Origin: a virus
Length of the DNA stretch: 62,337 nucleotides
IMG/VR virus record: IMGVR_UViG_3300027985_000790
Location: 1-62,337 of that record
Reading direction: 5' to 3' (one strand)
The position numbers and the translations under genes are program-made. Below the pieces are notes generated by a model, which was not told the origin of the DNA, did no database searches, and saw only the letters and a program-made list of their open reading frames with translations. Positions 29,966 to 38,726 of this stretch are shown piece by piece; within the stretch, counting starts at the first letter, position 1, and each line of letters starts with the position of its first letter.

Positions 29966-31174
29966 CTACACGAACATGACCAGGTTCTTGGCAGCGCGGG
30001 TCACTACTGTGTAGAGCCATTTGCGCCGGAAGTCGTAGTCGTTGACCATCATCTTGTCGTCACATACTGCAACGGAGTCCCACTGGGAGCCTTGAGATTT
30101 GTGACCGGTTATGGCATAGCCGTAGTCAAAGCCTTCCACTGCGTCACGAGGCGGGAACGACTCACGCTTACCGTAGGTTTCCTCAAAAGGACCCGGGTCA
30201 ACGTAGACAGTTTTGTTCTCGTCTTCATAATTAACTAATAAGTCAAGCATAGCGCCTACCACTTTGGAATTGCCAGCAGCAGTGCAGGTTACACCATTGA
30301 GCAAACCTTCATCGTGGTTATTCTTGGTGCAGATCAACTTGTCCCCTTTGAGAGGGTACAAAGCATCCAGGTTCTTTATGGCTCGCATCCGCTTGTTTAT
30401 CTTCCGGCGAGTGTCATTCAAGCCGCAAAGAACCTGGTCAGCCAGCAGCAAGTCGTTCCAGTCAAAATCTTCTTTCTTTAGGATGCGCACTTGGCCATCT
30501 CCGAAGGTTCCGAACTGGCTTTTCTTGCCTTTCCGGATCTGCGTGGCCAGCCACAGAACAGGCGAGTCAGCCGCCTGCCGGTGTACCTCTTCCAGCATGG
30601 CATCCGGATGTCCTTTGAGATGCGGGACGCCTCCAACAGGCGGTAGTTGCCCTGGGTCACCCAGCCACAGAATTGGCTTATTGAAGGACTCGAGGTCCCG
30701 GCCCATGTAGGAGCTTATCATGGAGCACTCATCCACAATAATGAGGTCTGACCGCATTATCTCGGATTCCTGCTTGACTTCCCACGTGGGGCTGTCTTGC
30801 GTGTCAAGCTCCTTTAGTTCACGCTCCCACGTTGCCAGCTTCTTTTGGTCAGGTGTCGTATTCTTGCGCTCGTTTTCCACCAGATCCTGGAGCTCTTTTA
30901 TGCGCTTAGCCAGCGAGGACCCTTTGGGCTTGTAGATGAGTGAGTGGATGGTAGTGGCATTGGGGCAGCCTTTGGCACGAAGCACAGAAGCTGCTTTGCC
31001 TGTGAAAGCAGCAAACGTAACGTGGCCATCCACAAGCTCCGCAAATCTGCGGGCGAGTGTTGTTTTCCCCGTACCAGCGTACCCGGCCAAGTAGAAGCGT
31101 TTAGCTCCGTGCGGTTTTACCGCCTGCTTGTACCATTTGGCTACTGCATCAAGGGCTGCTGCTTGCTCATCCAT
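29966..31174 (-). CDS. RecD-like SF1 helicase
   Basis: A 402-residue helicase. Walker A GYAGTGKTT at residues 31-39, Walker B with IIVDECSMIS, then WLGDPGQLPPV, and a C-terminal YGYAITGHKSQGSQWDSV typical of RecD2/Dda-type helicases (UvrD_C_2). It may act in replication or recombination. The ATG at 31174 is preferred because GGGAG stands before it; the longer start at 31207 lacks a site. It lies among the que genes. Confidence 0.9.
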   Translation of the reverse strand: MDEQAAALDAVAKWYKQAVKPHGAKRFYLAGYAGTGKTTLARRFAELVDGHVTFAAFTGKAASVLRAKGCPNATTIHSLIYKPKGSSLAKRIKELQDLVENERKNTTPDQKKLATWERELKELDTQDSPTWEVKQESEIMRSDLIIVDECSMISSYMGRDLESFNKPILWLGDPGQLPPVGGVPHLKGHPDAMLEEVHRQAADSPVLWLATQIRKGKKSQFGTFGDGQVRILKKEDFDWNDLLLADQVLCGLNDTRRKINKRMRAIKNLDALYPLKGDKLICTKNNHDEGLLNGVTCTAAGNSKVVGAMLDLLVNYEDENKTVYVDPGPFEETYGKRESFPPRDAVEGFDYGYAITGHKSQGSQWDSVAVCDDKMMVNDYDFRRKWLYTVVTRAAKNLVMFV

Positions 31175-31178
31175 CGGT

Positions 31179-31361
31179 TTACTCCCATTCCACGTAGGCA
31201 CAGCCATCGTCTGTCATGATTTTGCCCCACTTGCCACACACCGGGCAAGCTACGTCATCCCCATCGTAGAGCAGCGATTCATTGCCCAATGTCTTAACGG
31301 TGACTTCTTCGCTACCGCAATGAGGGCAGGTGCCCAGCCAGGTGATAGTCAACTTTTCCAT
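31179..31361 (-). CDS. Small zinc-ribbon protein
   Basis: A 60-residue protein with two Cys pairs (GTCPHCGSEEV and VACPVCGKWG) spaced as a zinc ribbon. It stands between the helicase and dpdA and may assist one of them. Function unknown. Confidence 0.75.
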   Translation of the reverse strand: MEKLTITWLGTCPHCGSEEVTVKTLGNESLLYDGDDVACPVCGKWGKIMTDDGCAYVEWE

Positions 31362-31364
31362 AGG

Positions 31365-32564
31365 TCACTCCAGGTTGTCAAAGCCGCCGAAAAGGCTGGC
31401 CGGGGGTCTAACTTCTGCCACGCTGGCTTTCGCCCAGTCGGCGTACTTCTGCAGTTCGCCCATGCACACCAGGTTCCTGATACGAGAATCCCACTGCGCT
31501 GCGGCGAAGTTGAAGCCGTAGCCCTGAATGACTTTCACAATGTACCGCTGGACGTCCTCAGAGCACTTGTCTATGAACTTGTGCGCGGCTTCTGCCTTAC
31601 CACGGATCAGTTCGTTGAAGTTGTTGGTGTCGAGCTCCATCTGATCTATTGAGATGAAGTAGTTGGTGTAGTGACCTTCTTTCCGCTTGCCGGACATACC
31701 CGGCGGGATGAAAATGTCCACCATACCATAGCCACCATGCTGGACCCAAGCAGCGGAGTCACCTGAGTACCACGGAACGGTGCGGATCATCTTGTTACCT
31801 GTGGTGGCCAAACCATGCGTCCGCATGAGTGAGCTTCTTTCACCAATCTGCTTGTGGCACTTGGCTGACCAGTCTACACGCAGGCCTTCTGCAACGTCGT
31901 TCCGAGGTGAAACGCAGATGTAGTTTGAGCCATGCTTCACTTGGTCCATGACCTCGTAAAGACGAGAGGTTGCTTCACCTTGGTGGAATACAGGCAGCAC
32001 GTGGTTACCAAATTCCTTGACCAGGATCTCGAAGTTCCTGTCCGACACTTCAACGGCTTCCTTGAGTTCGGCCAGCGTGGGGTCGCGGCCCCGCTCACCA
32101 GGAATCTTGTCCAAGTTAATCATCCAGATTTCATCAAACAAGGAGCCAGCGCCTTCAATGAAGCGGGAGTACTTGCCCAACACTTCGTCCACGCTGACCT
32201 CGTCACCTTTGTTCCAGGCGGTAAATGCGCCAGAGTCCAGAAGGATGCAGCGAGGATAGGGGTTTCCTGTCAACGAGTCGCAAACCTTTTCCAGCATGTG
32301 TAGCGTGTTCCAGTCGCGCTCGTCTTTGATGCGGACCTGCTTTGCACGGCGCGCAACGTCACGACGGACCAACCCATCTAGTTGCTCAGGATACTTCTTG
32401 AGGAAATCAGCGGAAGTAAAGACGCCATCCTTGACGTCTTCTAACCACCGGAGAACAGCACGCTCGTAGTCGCCGTGCATTGAGAACAGCCGGTGAGTAC
32501 ACAAGCGGTTCTCTACTGTCTGGTACGCATCGTTCCGCGGCGTACCTGATTGGTAGAGGTGCAT
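31365..32564 (-). CDS. dpdA: DpdA, 7-deazaguanine DNA transglycosylase
   Basis: A 399-residue TGT-like enzyme that should exchange guanine in DNA for a 7-deazaguanine base. The conserved CILLDSGAFTAW (Asp110) is the family hallmark, followed by a second aspartate in WMINLDKIPGE and a VLPVFHQGE strand. The C-terminal zinc site of tRNA-TGT (CxCxxC...H) is absent, as is usual for DNA-type enzymes. It is followed downstream by the zinc-ribbon and helicase genes and preceded by queF. Confidence 0.93.
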   Translation of the reverse strand: MHLYQSGTPRNDAYQTVENRLCTHRLFSMHGDYERAVLRWLEDVKDGVFTSADFLKKYPEQLDGLVRRDVARRAKQVRIKDERDWNTLHMLEKVCDSLTGNPYPRCILLDSGAFTAWNKGDEVSVDEVLGKYSRFIEGAGSLFDEIWMINLDKIPGERGRDPTLAELKEAVEVSDRNFEILVKEFGNHVLPVFHQGEATSRLYEVMDQVKHGSNYICVSPRNDVAEGLRVDWSAKCHKQIGERSSLMRTHGLATTGNKMIRTVPWYSGDSAAWVQHGGYGMVDIFIPPGMSGKRKEGHYTNYFISIDQMELDTNNFNELIRGKAEAAHKFIDKCSEDVQRYIVKVIQGYGFNFAAAQWDSRIRNLVCMGELQKYADWAKASVAEVRPPASLFGGFDNLE

Positions 32565-32573
32565 AGTTTGCCC

Positions 32574-33233
32574 CTAGTGCAGAGTGTGGTCAACCAGCGT
32601 GCTGAAGGATGAGACGTCTCGGTAGTCCACTACCATCGTCTCGCCCGTCTCAACGTCCGTCCAAGCGTAGCCGACCACCTCGCCGTTGTACTGGACCAGC
32701 AGTTCGCCATCTTCGGCGGCTTCGTTCATCAGCGTGATCTGCATACCTTCTTTCTGCTCGGGCGAGAAGCCCAGCGGGGGTTCGCTTTCCAGCTCAAAGC
32801 GGAACTGAGGCCGCTCGTACTCGATTTCCGGCCAGAACGGGATGCCGCCACGAGGAGTGAACTGCCCTTCGACCTTCAGCTCCCACGGATCCAGCAGCAC
32901 CAGCAGCGCATTGGTGATGCGGCGGACACAGGACTCGTGGAACTCGCCTACCTGGCGGAAGCTGTTCAGAAACAGTTTGAGCGACTTGGACTCCACGCAC
33001 CAGTTCTTCGGCAAGTACTTGATGACAATGGTGGCGTAGTCAGGCTGGCCAGTCTTCGGGCACAGGCTGGTGAACTCAGGGCACACAATGTGGAGGCGGC
33101 CCACACCTGCTCCGGCGTTCATCGGGTTGGGGATACGCTCCAGCAAGCTGGGATCCGCACCTTCGTAGTGGTAGGTGGTGTTCTGGTTGCCCAGACTCTT
33201 GAGGTGGTCGGATTTGGAAAGTTTCTTGGTCAT
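32574..33233 (-). CDS. queF: QueF, preQ0 reductase with C-terminal extension
   Basis: A 219-residue NADPH-dependent nitrile reductase. The unimodal QueF core has PEFTSLCPKTGQPD (catalytic Cys58, Asp65), the NADPH-motif VESKSLKLFLNSF and EFHESC, then a QFTPRGGI segment. This core ends near residue 150; usual unimodal QueF stops there, but this one continues ~68 residues with no known domain. With the NADPH motif intact it should make preQ1 rather than act as a QueF-L amidinotransferase. The ATG at 33233 follows GAGG; a GTG in frame is possible. Confidence 0.9.
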   Translation of the reverse strand: MTKKLSKSDHLKSLGNQNTTYHYEGADPSLLERIPNPMNAGAGVGRLHIVCPEFTSLCPKTGQPDYATIVIKYLPKNWCVESKSLKLFLNSFRQVGEFHESCVRRITNALLVLLDPWELKVEGQFTPRGGIPFWPEIEYERPQFRFELESEPPLGFSPEQKEGMQITLMNEAAEDGELLVQYNGEVVGYAWTDVETGETMVVDYRDVSSFSTLVDHTLH

Positions 33234-33241
33234 GGTCTGCC

Positions 33242-34132
33242 TCACAGTATTGAGTTGCCATTGGATTTTGCGAGCGACAGAAACTCAGCCCGCGTCTCCG
33301 GTTCATCTTTGAACACCCCGCGCAAGGCGCTGGTGGTCGTGCGGGTACCGGGTGACTTAACGCCACGGGATTCCATGCAGAGGTGGCGACACTGCAAGGT
33401 TACGCCTACGCCCTTACACTGCAGGTGCTCCATGAGCGCATCAGCAATGGACGTGGTGAGGCGCTCTTGGATCTGCAACCGCCGGGCGAAGATATCCACG
33501 AGGCGTACCAGCTTGCTGAGGCCCAGCACCTTGCCGTCGGGTATGTAGGAGATATGGGCCACGCCGAAGAAGGGCGCAACGTGATGCTCACAGTGGGAGT
33601 AGACGGGGATGTCGGTAACGAGCACCATCTCATCTGACTTCTCTGCACCGTCAGCAAAAACCTTCATCACTTCTTCGGGATCCTGCTTGTAGCCACCGAA
33701 CCAGGTTTCCCAGGCACGTACCACTCGGTCAGGTGTGTCCCGGAGACCTTCACGGTTGGGATCTTCGCCGATCTTGACGAGGAACTCTCGCACCAGGTCA
33801 TGCTTGGTCATGGGCTTGCGCTCCCACGGCAGAAGCTCAGGTGTCACCATGCCCACGTTCGAGCGGTGGTGGCTCTTGGTGCTTACCAGACCCAAGCAAC
33901 CACGACTGTACTCCATGGGCAAGTCCAGGCGGTCGTAGATCCGAACTACTCCAGGGTAGTCGCTGCTGTGGGTTATTACCAAGTTTGGGTCCATAGCTTT
34001 GAGTAGCCAGCACACTTGCATGGAGTTGGGCCCTACAGGCAACATCTCCACCATGCCACAAGTAGTGCGCTGCTTTACCAGTTCCAGCAGCTGCTTAGCA
34101 GCTGCTTGGATGTTGAGTTTAGAAAGGTACAT
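33242..34132 (-). CDS. folE: FolE, GTP cyclohydrolase I with N-terminal extension
   Basis: A 296-residue protein. Residues ~108-274 are a full FolE (zinc ligands Cys181, His184 in SHCEHHV, and Cys252 in CRHLCM), which converts GTP to dihydroneopterin triphosphate, the first step of the pathway. The first ~107 residues (MYLSKLNIQAAAKQLLELVK...) are in frame and start after a strong AAGGAG, but do not resemble FolE; an internal ATG with a weak GGGAG could give a short form. It overlaps the QueC and QueF genes closely. Confidence 0.9.
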   Translation of the reverse strand: MYLSKLNIQAAAKQLLELVKQRTTCGMVEMLPVGPNSMQVCWLLKAMDPNLVITHSSDYPGVVRIYDRLDLPMEYSRGCLGLVSTKSHHRSNVGMVTPELLPWERKPMTKHDLVREFLVKIGEDPNREGLRDTPDRVVRAWETWFGGYKQDPEEVMKVFADGAEKSDEMVLVTDIPVYSHCEHHVAPFFGVAHISYIPDGKVLGLSKLVRLVDIFARRLQIQERLTTSIADALMEHLQCKGVGVTLQCRHLCMESRGVKSPGTRTTTSALRGVFKDEPETRAEFLSLAKSNGNSIL

Positions 34133-34134
34133 AG

Positions 34135-34956
34135 CTACTCCTTATAAATGCAGGCAGCTTGCAGAACTTGCCCAAGGCTCTTGCGCTTGAGCGCGTCAGC
34201 ATTGCTGCAGCTGTCGAGAACCTGATAGTTGGGCGTGGCGGGCAGTTCCATGAGGCCTTCCAGCCACGCACGGACGACCAGCGGGTCGGGCACTCCGGCT
34301 TGTGCGAAGCCCTTGGCTCGCAGCAGAGTAGCATGGTCATGACCCGTGGGCGGATAGTTGCCATCGTAGGAGGTGTGAGTGTGGGCCAGCATCTCGTAGC
34401 AGCCGGGCAGTTCCATGGCCAGATTTACGGATTCGGCCTTGGTCAGGTTCATCAGCGGGGTGTGAATGGTGAGACCGTTCAGCGCGCCGTCTTGACCGGT
34501 GAACGTGCCCAGGCAGCAGGCTAGCTGCAAGGCGTCGATGAACACTTGGCGGCAGTCGGGATAGCCACCGAAGTCTTCTTGGCACACACCGGTGACCAGG
34601 TTCTGGCAACCCATGGTATAAGCATGGTTTGCGGCGATGGTGAGGAACAGTTGGTTACGCATCGGAACGAAGGTTTTTTCCAGGCCGCCGGGCAGTACGT
34701 TGAAGTTGTCATACTGCTCCAGTTCATTGCCGCTCACCAAAGGCGAAGCGCCTTTGAGGACGGGGCCCAGCTTGACCACTTCATGCGACTTGGCACCGGC
34801 CCGCTGAGCAATGCGCTTAGCGCATTCCAGCTCCCGGGAGTGCTTCTGGTTGTAATTGAAGGAAATAGCGTGGACCTCGTCAAACTTGTTGAGGGCCCAG
34901 TACAGGCAGGTGGTGGAATCTTGTCCACCGGAAAGGACAACTAGGGCTTTGTTCAT
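34135..34956 (-). CDS. queC: QueC, preQ0 synthase without zinc cysteines
   Basis: A 273-residue PP-loop enzyme (SGGQDST, residues 9-15) that makes preQ0 from CDG. The core matches QueC (TGVCQEDFGGYPDC). At the usual zinc site, where QueC has Cys and then CGxCxxC, this protein has TSYDG and TGHDHAT: all four cysteines are replaced. The C-terminus (LPATPNYQVLDS) is also longer than standard. AGGAGACT precedes the ATG. Confidence 0.92.
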   Translation of the reverse strand: MNKALVVLSGGQDSTTCLYWALNKFDEVHAISFNYNQKHSRELECAKRIAQRAGAKSHEVVKLGPVLKGASPLVSGNELEQYDNFNVLPGGLEKTFVPMRNQLFLTIAANHAYTMGCQNLVTGVCQEDFGGYPDCRQVFIDALQLACCLGTFTGQDGALNGLTIHTPLMNLTKAESVNLAMELPGCYEMLAHTHTSYDGNYPPTGHDHATLLRAKGFAQAGVPDPLVVRAWLEGLMELPATPNYQVLDSCSNADALKRKSLGQVLQAACIYKE

Positions 34957-35034
34957 GGTTTTAGTCTCCTGGTTAAACCATCACAGGTTGCCATTTAACA
35001 ATAATACCAAGTCGGTGATATAACAACCACGCGA

Positions 35035-35520
35035 CTAGGCGGTGTACTCCGCAACTGAGGTTGGTGTCTCCCAGACGCGGATAGTCTTCAATAAAGCCAG
35101 TCCGTGGCTTCTTTTAACCACCTCAGGCGCCAGCTTGTCATGCCAGTGGCGAGCGAGATTCTCAGCAGTGGGCACAAAAGGTACCACGTAGAGTTTCATG
35201 CCGTACTTGTTGGTGCAAGCTTGGGCTTGAGCTTGCGGAATCTCCACGTCCACATGTGGCTCGAACATCTCTACCATCTGAGCATCATTGCACCAGATGC
35301 AGAACCCATGGTCGCAAGGGTCATGGATGAGCTCCATCATGGCTTCCTTGAGGAAACCGAAGTCAAGCACCATGCCTTCTTGCTCGCCGGCAAGATGCAG
35401 GTCTCCTTCACAGACGGCTTCCACTTCATAGCGGTGGCCATGAGGGTTGCGGCATTTGGATCCATGGTGGGTAACGCGGTGGCCCATATCCAACCCAATT
35501 CGCTTGCTGATAATATTCAT
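35035..35520 (-). CDS. queD: QueD, 6-carboxytetrahydropterin synthase
   Basis: A 161-residue enzyme with the zinc histidines (MGHRV, and HGHRY), the catalytic Cys23 and an Asp-His pair in HDPCDHG. PTAENLARHWH and a terminal RVWETPTS complete the family pattern. It makes CPH4 from the FolE product. It overlaps the UvrD-type helicase upstream by four bases. Confidence 0.92.
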   Translation of the reverse strand: MNIISKRIGLDMGHRVTHHGSKCRNPHGHRYEVEAVCEGDLHLAGEQEGMVLDFGFLKEAMMELIHDPCDHGFCIWCNDAQMVEMFEPHVDVEIPQAQAQACTNKYGMKLYVVPFVPTAENLARHWHDKLAPEVVKRSHGLALLKTIRVWETPTSVAEYTA

Positions 35521-37031
35521 GAGATAGCTCCATTAACATCGTAGTAAAATGAGGACTGTGGGTCCATCAAGTACAGGTTTCTTTTTGCTCGAGACGCTGC
35601 CACGAAAAAGACACGCGACTCAGTGGACGGGTTGTTATGGTAGGACAGAACGCTTGACTTGGCAACGTCCAGTTTGAGGACTACGTTCTCGGCTTCACCG
35701 CCCTTTACACCGTGGATAGTTGATACTGTGATTCTAGGCCGATTAACGAGGGATTCTCCGCGTTCTCTAGCCATCCGTATATGGTGACGCACTGACGGGG
35801 GCAACGTCAGCGCTTCCAGCCAGCTTGCGTCTGTGCGCAAGCCAAAGGCACGTTGCAGCTCTTCCATGCTGTAGTTCTCAGCATCCACGAACTCTGCCCC
35901 ACGAAAAGCCTTCTCAACCTTGGTGCCCAAGTAGCCATAGAGCTTAGTTACTGCGCCGCCTTGCAGCATGCCGCCCTTGCGTAAATGCTCCCAAGCCAGC
36001 ACGGCTTTTACCTCGTCACGGTCGGTAGATGCTTTGTACTCACCATCCACCCGGGAAAAGAAAGGTATGCCCAGATCCCATAAGTAGCCACGCCATGGCC
36101 AAAGCAGGTACTCATTACGAGCAAGGAGCATCCACTCGCCTTCATGCAAAGGAAGGTCTCTCAGGTCTTGGAAGTATTCCACTTTGCCGCCTTCCTCAAG
36201 GTACTGCTGCTCTTTGGGATAGCGAGGATTCACGGCAGACACTATGTGCTGGCACAGGTCAAAGACGCTTTTGCGCAAGCGGTACGACTTCTTGAGAACA
36301 ATCTTTTCCCCGTCGATGTTGAGGAAGTAGTTAAGGTCAGCTCCTGCCCACTCGTAGATTGCTTGGTCATCGTCACCAGCAAAGTACACGTTGGGAACAC
36401 CTTCTGCCAGCTTCTCAACCATCTCCCACTGCAGGCGGGACAGGTCTTGTGCTTCGTCCACAATCAGCAGCTCAAAACGTGGGCAGGTACCGAACTGGAC
36501 AAACTGCTCAATCATGTCGGTGTAGTCGACCACGCCTTGGTCACGTTTAAACAGCTTTATTTCTTGTGCCATGCGCTCGGCTCGGTCAGGGCAGGCATCC
36601 ATGTCTTGCGCAACGTCACGCAGTGGCTTCCGCATGAGACGGGCGTAGTGAACCGCTGATAGGGCTTTATCATCATCGGTGAGCATGGGCGGGCCGTCTT
36701 CGCTGTTGTGCCCAGCTGACAGGTCGAACCCTTCAATCTTGGCGAAGCGAGCGAAGCGCTTGTCATCTAGCACCTGGTCTGGGTTAACACCCATCTGCTT
36801 GAATGCTAAGGAGTGCAAGGTGCAGAAGAAGGGAATATCCTCCCGTAAGATGTTGAACTTCTCAGCCATCCGGTCGCGGGCTTCCATGGCTGCCTTGCGC
36901 GTGAAAGCCACGTAGCCAATGGCAATGGGATGCACTCCGCTTTCGAGAGCCTCTTCTACCACGCCAAGGAGGTACGTGGTTTTTCCACAACCAGGCCCTC
37001 CCAGAACCACTCTAGGCTTCTTCATTGTCAT
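35517..37031 (-). CDS. UvrD/PcrA-like SF1 helicase
   Basis: A ~504-residue helicase with Walker A GGPGCGKTT (residues 11-19), LLIVDEAQDLS as Walker B, YFAGDDDQAIYEWAG as motif III, and a C-terminal STIHGVKGGEAENV segment. It unwinds DNA in replication or repair. Start either ATG at 37031 or 37025; both overlap the primase gene. Contains a GTTTAAAC site. Confidence 0.9.
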   Translation of the reverse strand: MTMKKPRVVLGGPGCGKTTYLLGVVEEALESGVHPIAIGYVAFTRKAAMEARDRMAEKFNILREDIPFFCTLHSLAFKQMGVNPDQVLDDKRFARFAKIEGFDLSAGHNSEDGPPMLTDDDKALSAVHYARLMRKPLRDVAQDMDACPDRAERMAQEIKLFKRDQGVVDYTDMIEQFVQFGTCPRFELLIVDEAQDLSRLQWEMVEKLAEGVPNVYFAGDDDQAIYEWAGADLNYFLNIDGEKIVLKKSYRLRKSVFDLCQHIVSAVNPRYPKEQQYLEEGGKVEYFQDLRDLPLHEGEWMLLARNEYLLWPWRGYLWDLGIPFFSRVDGEYKASTDRDEVKAVLAWEHLRKGGMLQGGAVTKLYGYLGTKVEKAFRGAEFVDAENYSMEELQRAFGLRTDASWLEALTLPPSVRHHIRMARERGESLVNRPRITVSTIHGVKGGEAENVVLKLDVAKSSVLSYHNNPSTESRVFFVAASRAKRNLYLMDPQSSFYYDVNGAIS

Positions 37032-38670
37032 ACCGCTTCTCGTCCTTCTCCAGCTCTTTGGGGAACGCAATCCATGGACGGCAGGACTTGCCGGCTACGG
37101 TGGTGCCATTCTGCTTGTAGGAGCAGCCAAGGTCCTGAAGAACTCCAATAAGAATTCGACGCTCATAGTGCAAAGAGTCACGCTTGAGGAACTTATCAAA
37201 AGCCCGGATATCGAACCACGCTTCTGTGCCTTCCTCCTTCATGATAACGCGCCCATTATGGAAGGGCTCGTCACTTGCGGAAGTGTTCATCTTCTCATGA
37301 ATGAAAGTCAGAAGCGCTCGCTTAATCATTGACCGCCGGTCAGAATCTGGCGGGCCCTCTACTTCAGTCATATGAGTCATCCAAGCAGCCAGCATCTCCT
37401 TGAATTTGGCCTCTTGAAGCGTTGGCCAGACTTTGGATGATGCATCTAGCACAGCAGACGCAAACTTGCGCTGGTTGAGGATCTCGTCTGAGGTCATGCG
37501 CATCCGGACACCGTCGATGTTGAAGGCGTAGATGGGCGGGTCCGTCATGATCTTGGTGAAGCCTGAGACCTCCACGCCAATATCTGTGGCGCGGCTGCCA
37601 ATACCATATTCCCGGCGGCGGCACAAAGGTCGGTTGCACTGGCACTTCATAGGCTCCCGGTTGCACTGGTAAGCGTAGTCCCGCTTGCCTTGCTTGACCA
37701 CCAGGTCAATCTCATTGAGCGGCAAACCTAGGTTGCCTTTTACATTCGCCTCGTTTAGGGCCTCTCGTACCTTACCGTCTGCTGCGTCGCCGTACTTACG
37801 GAACAAGTACTGAGCTGCATTGAAGAAAGCAATGTTGCGGCCACCTTCTGCCAGTTGGGGACGGCATTCAGCATCCAGCATTTTTTCCAGCTGCTCTGCT
37901 GTTAGCTCGCCTTTGTCAAACTTGGCACGGAGCTTCTTCTCCCTCACTGTATCACCGACGAACAATTTCTGAATGCAAGGAGGACCGTCGTACCAGTCTT
38001 CTGTCTTGTCAGCATCGGCACGCTCAGTTTTGAGCTCCCGGTTGAAGTCGGCCAGCCAGACATCGGTCACTTGCTTGGCCACTTCTCCTGCCAGGAGCAG
38101 GAAGGTGTCTAAATCGTCAGGACCTGGATGGAATAAACCATGGTCATCTGCTACAACGGAAACAACGCGGCGGGATTCGCCGAAGTAAGGTAGGTTTATC
38201 CAGTTGCCTGTATCATCTTTGCTTGCGCGAGACGTCTGCTTAGGGAAGATCTCGGATCCTGAGTAACCTAACTGAGAACAAACGTTCTGCATGAACTCAA
38301 CTGCTAACTTGGCATTAACGCCTTCGTCTGAGAACATCCAAAGGTGCATACCGTTGGATTTTGAGCGTGTCATAACCAGAGGAAGATTACGGATCCGGAT
38401 GGCAATTTCCATGTGCCAGGTCTCAGCCATACCGTACTTGTCCACGTCTATCGCTGCGAAGTGAACCTTGTTGTCTTCTGTCAGAGGTATAACACCGATA
38501 CCATACTCACCTGCCAAGTGAGCAGCGTAGTCGTCCTGGGCGATGCTGCCATCTATGGTTTCTGCCTTACCTGTCATCTTTCCGGAGTCTTCCTGGGAGT
38601 GAATGCTGTACCTTCCGTACCGCAACTCGAACCCCCGGAAAAGCCTAGCGAACTGTACTATTTTGTCCAC
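37012..38670 (-). CDS. AEP-type primase (TOTE-like)
   Basis: A 552-residue protein with the archaeo-eukaryotic primase signature: FAAIDVDKY (DxD, Asp75 and Asp77) and SNGMHLWMF (SxH, His109). A four-Cys cluster (QCNREPMKCQC then CRRR) at about residue 350 may bind zinc, and the C-terminal domain is helical. It would prime DNA replication. The start is GTG at 38670 after AGGAG. A hairpin (38689-38711) separates it from the SSB gene. Confidence 0.85.
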   Translation of the reverse strand: MDKIVQFARLFRGFELRYGRYSIHSQEDSGKMTGKAETIDGSIAQDDYAAHLAGEYGIGVIPLTEDNKVHFAAIDVDKYGMAETWHMEIAIRIRNLPLVMTRSKSNGMHLWMFSDEGVNAKLAVEFMQNVCSQLGYSGSEIFPKQTSRASKDDTGNWINLPYFGESRRVVSVVADDHGLFHPGPDDLDTFLLLAGEVAKQVTDVWLADFNRELKTERADADKTEDWYDGPPCIQKLFVGDTVREKKLRAKFDKGELTAEQLEKMLDAECRPQLAEGGRNIAFFNAAQYLFRKYGDAADGKVREALNEANVKGNLGLPLNEIDLVVKQGKRDYAYQCNREPMKCQCNRPLCRRREYGIGSRATDIGVEVSGFTKIMTDPPIYAFNIDGVRMRMTSDEILNQRKFASAVLDASSKVWPTLQEAKFKEMLAAWMTHMTEVEGPPDSDRRSMIKRALLTFIHEKMNTSASDEPFHNGRVIMKEEGTEAWFDIRAFDKFLKRDSLHYERRILIGVLQDLGCSYKQNGTTVAGKSCRPWIAFPKELEKDEKRYDNEEA

Positions 38671-38688
38671 TTGTCCACTCCTTAAGAT

Positions 38689-38711
38689 GCGCCGGCCGGG
38701 ATGGCCGGCGC
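38689..38711. other. GC-rich hairpin between SSB and primase genes
   Basis: GCGCCGGCC / GGCCGGCGC around a five-base loop. There is no T-run on either side, so it is not a standard terminator; it may stabilise or process mRNA between the two genes. Confidence 0.5.
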
Positions 38712-38726
38712 TTACTGCTTACTACC

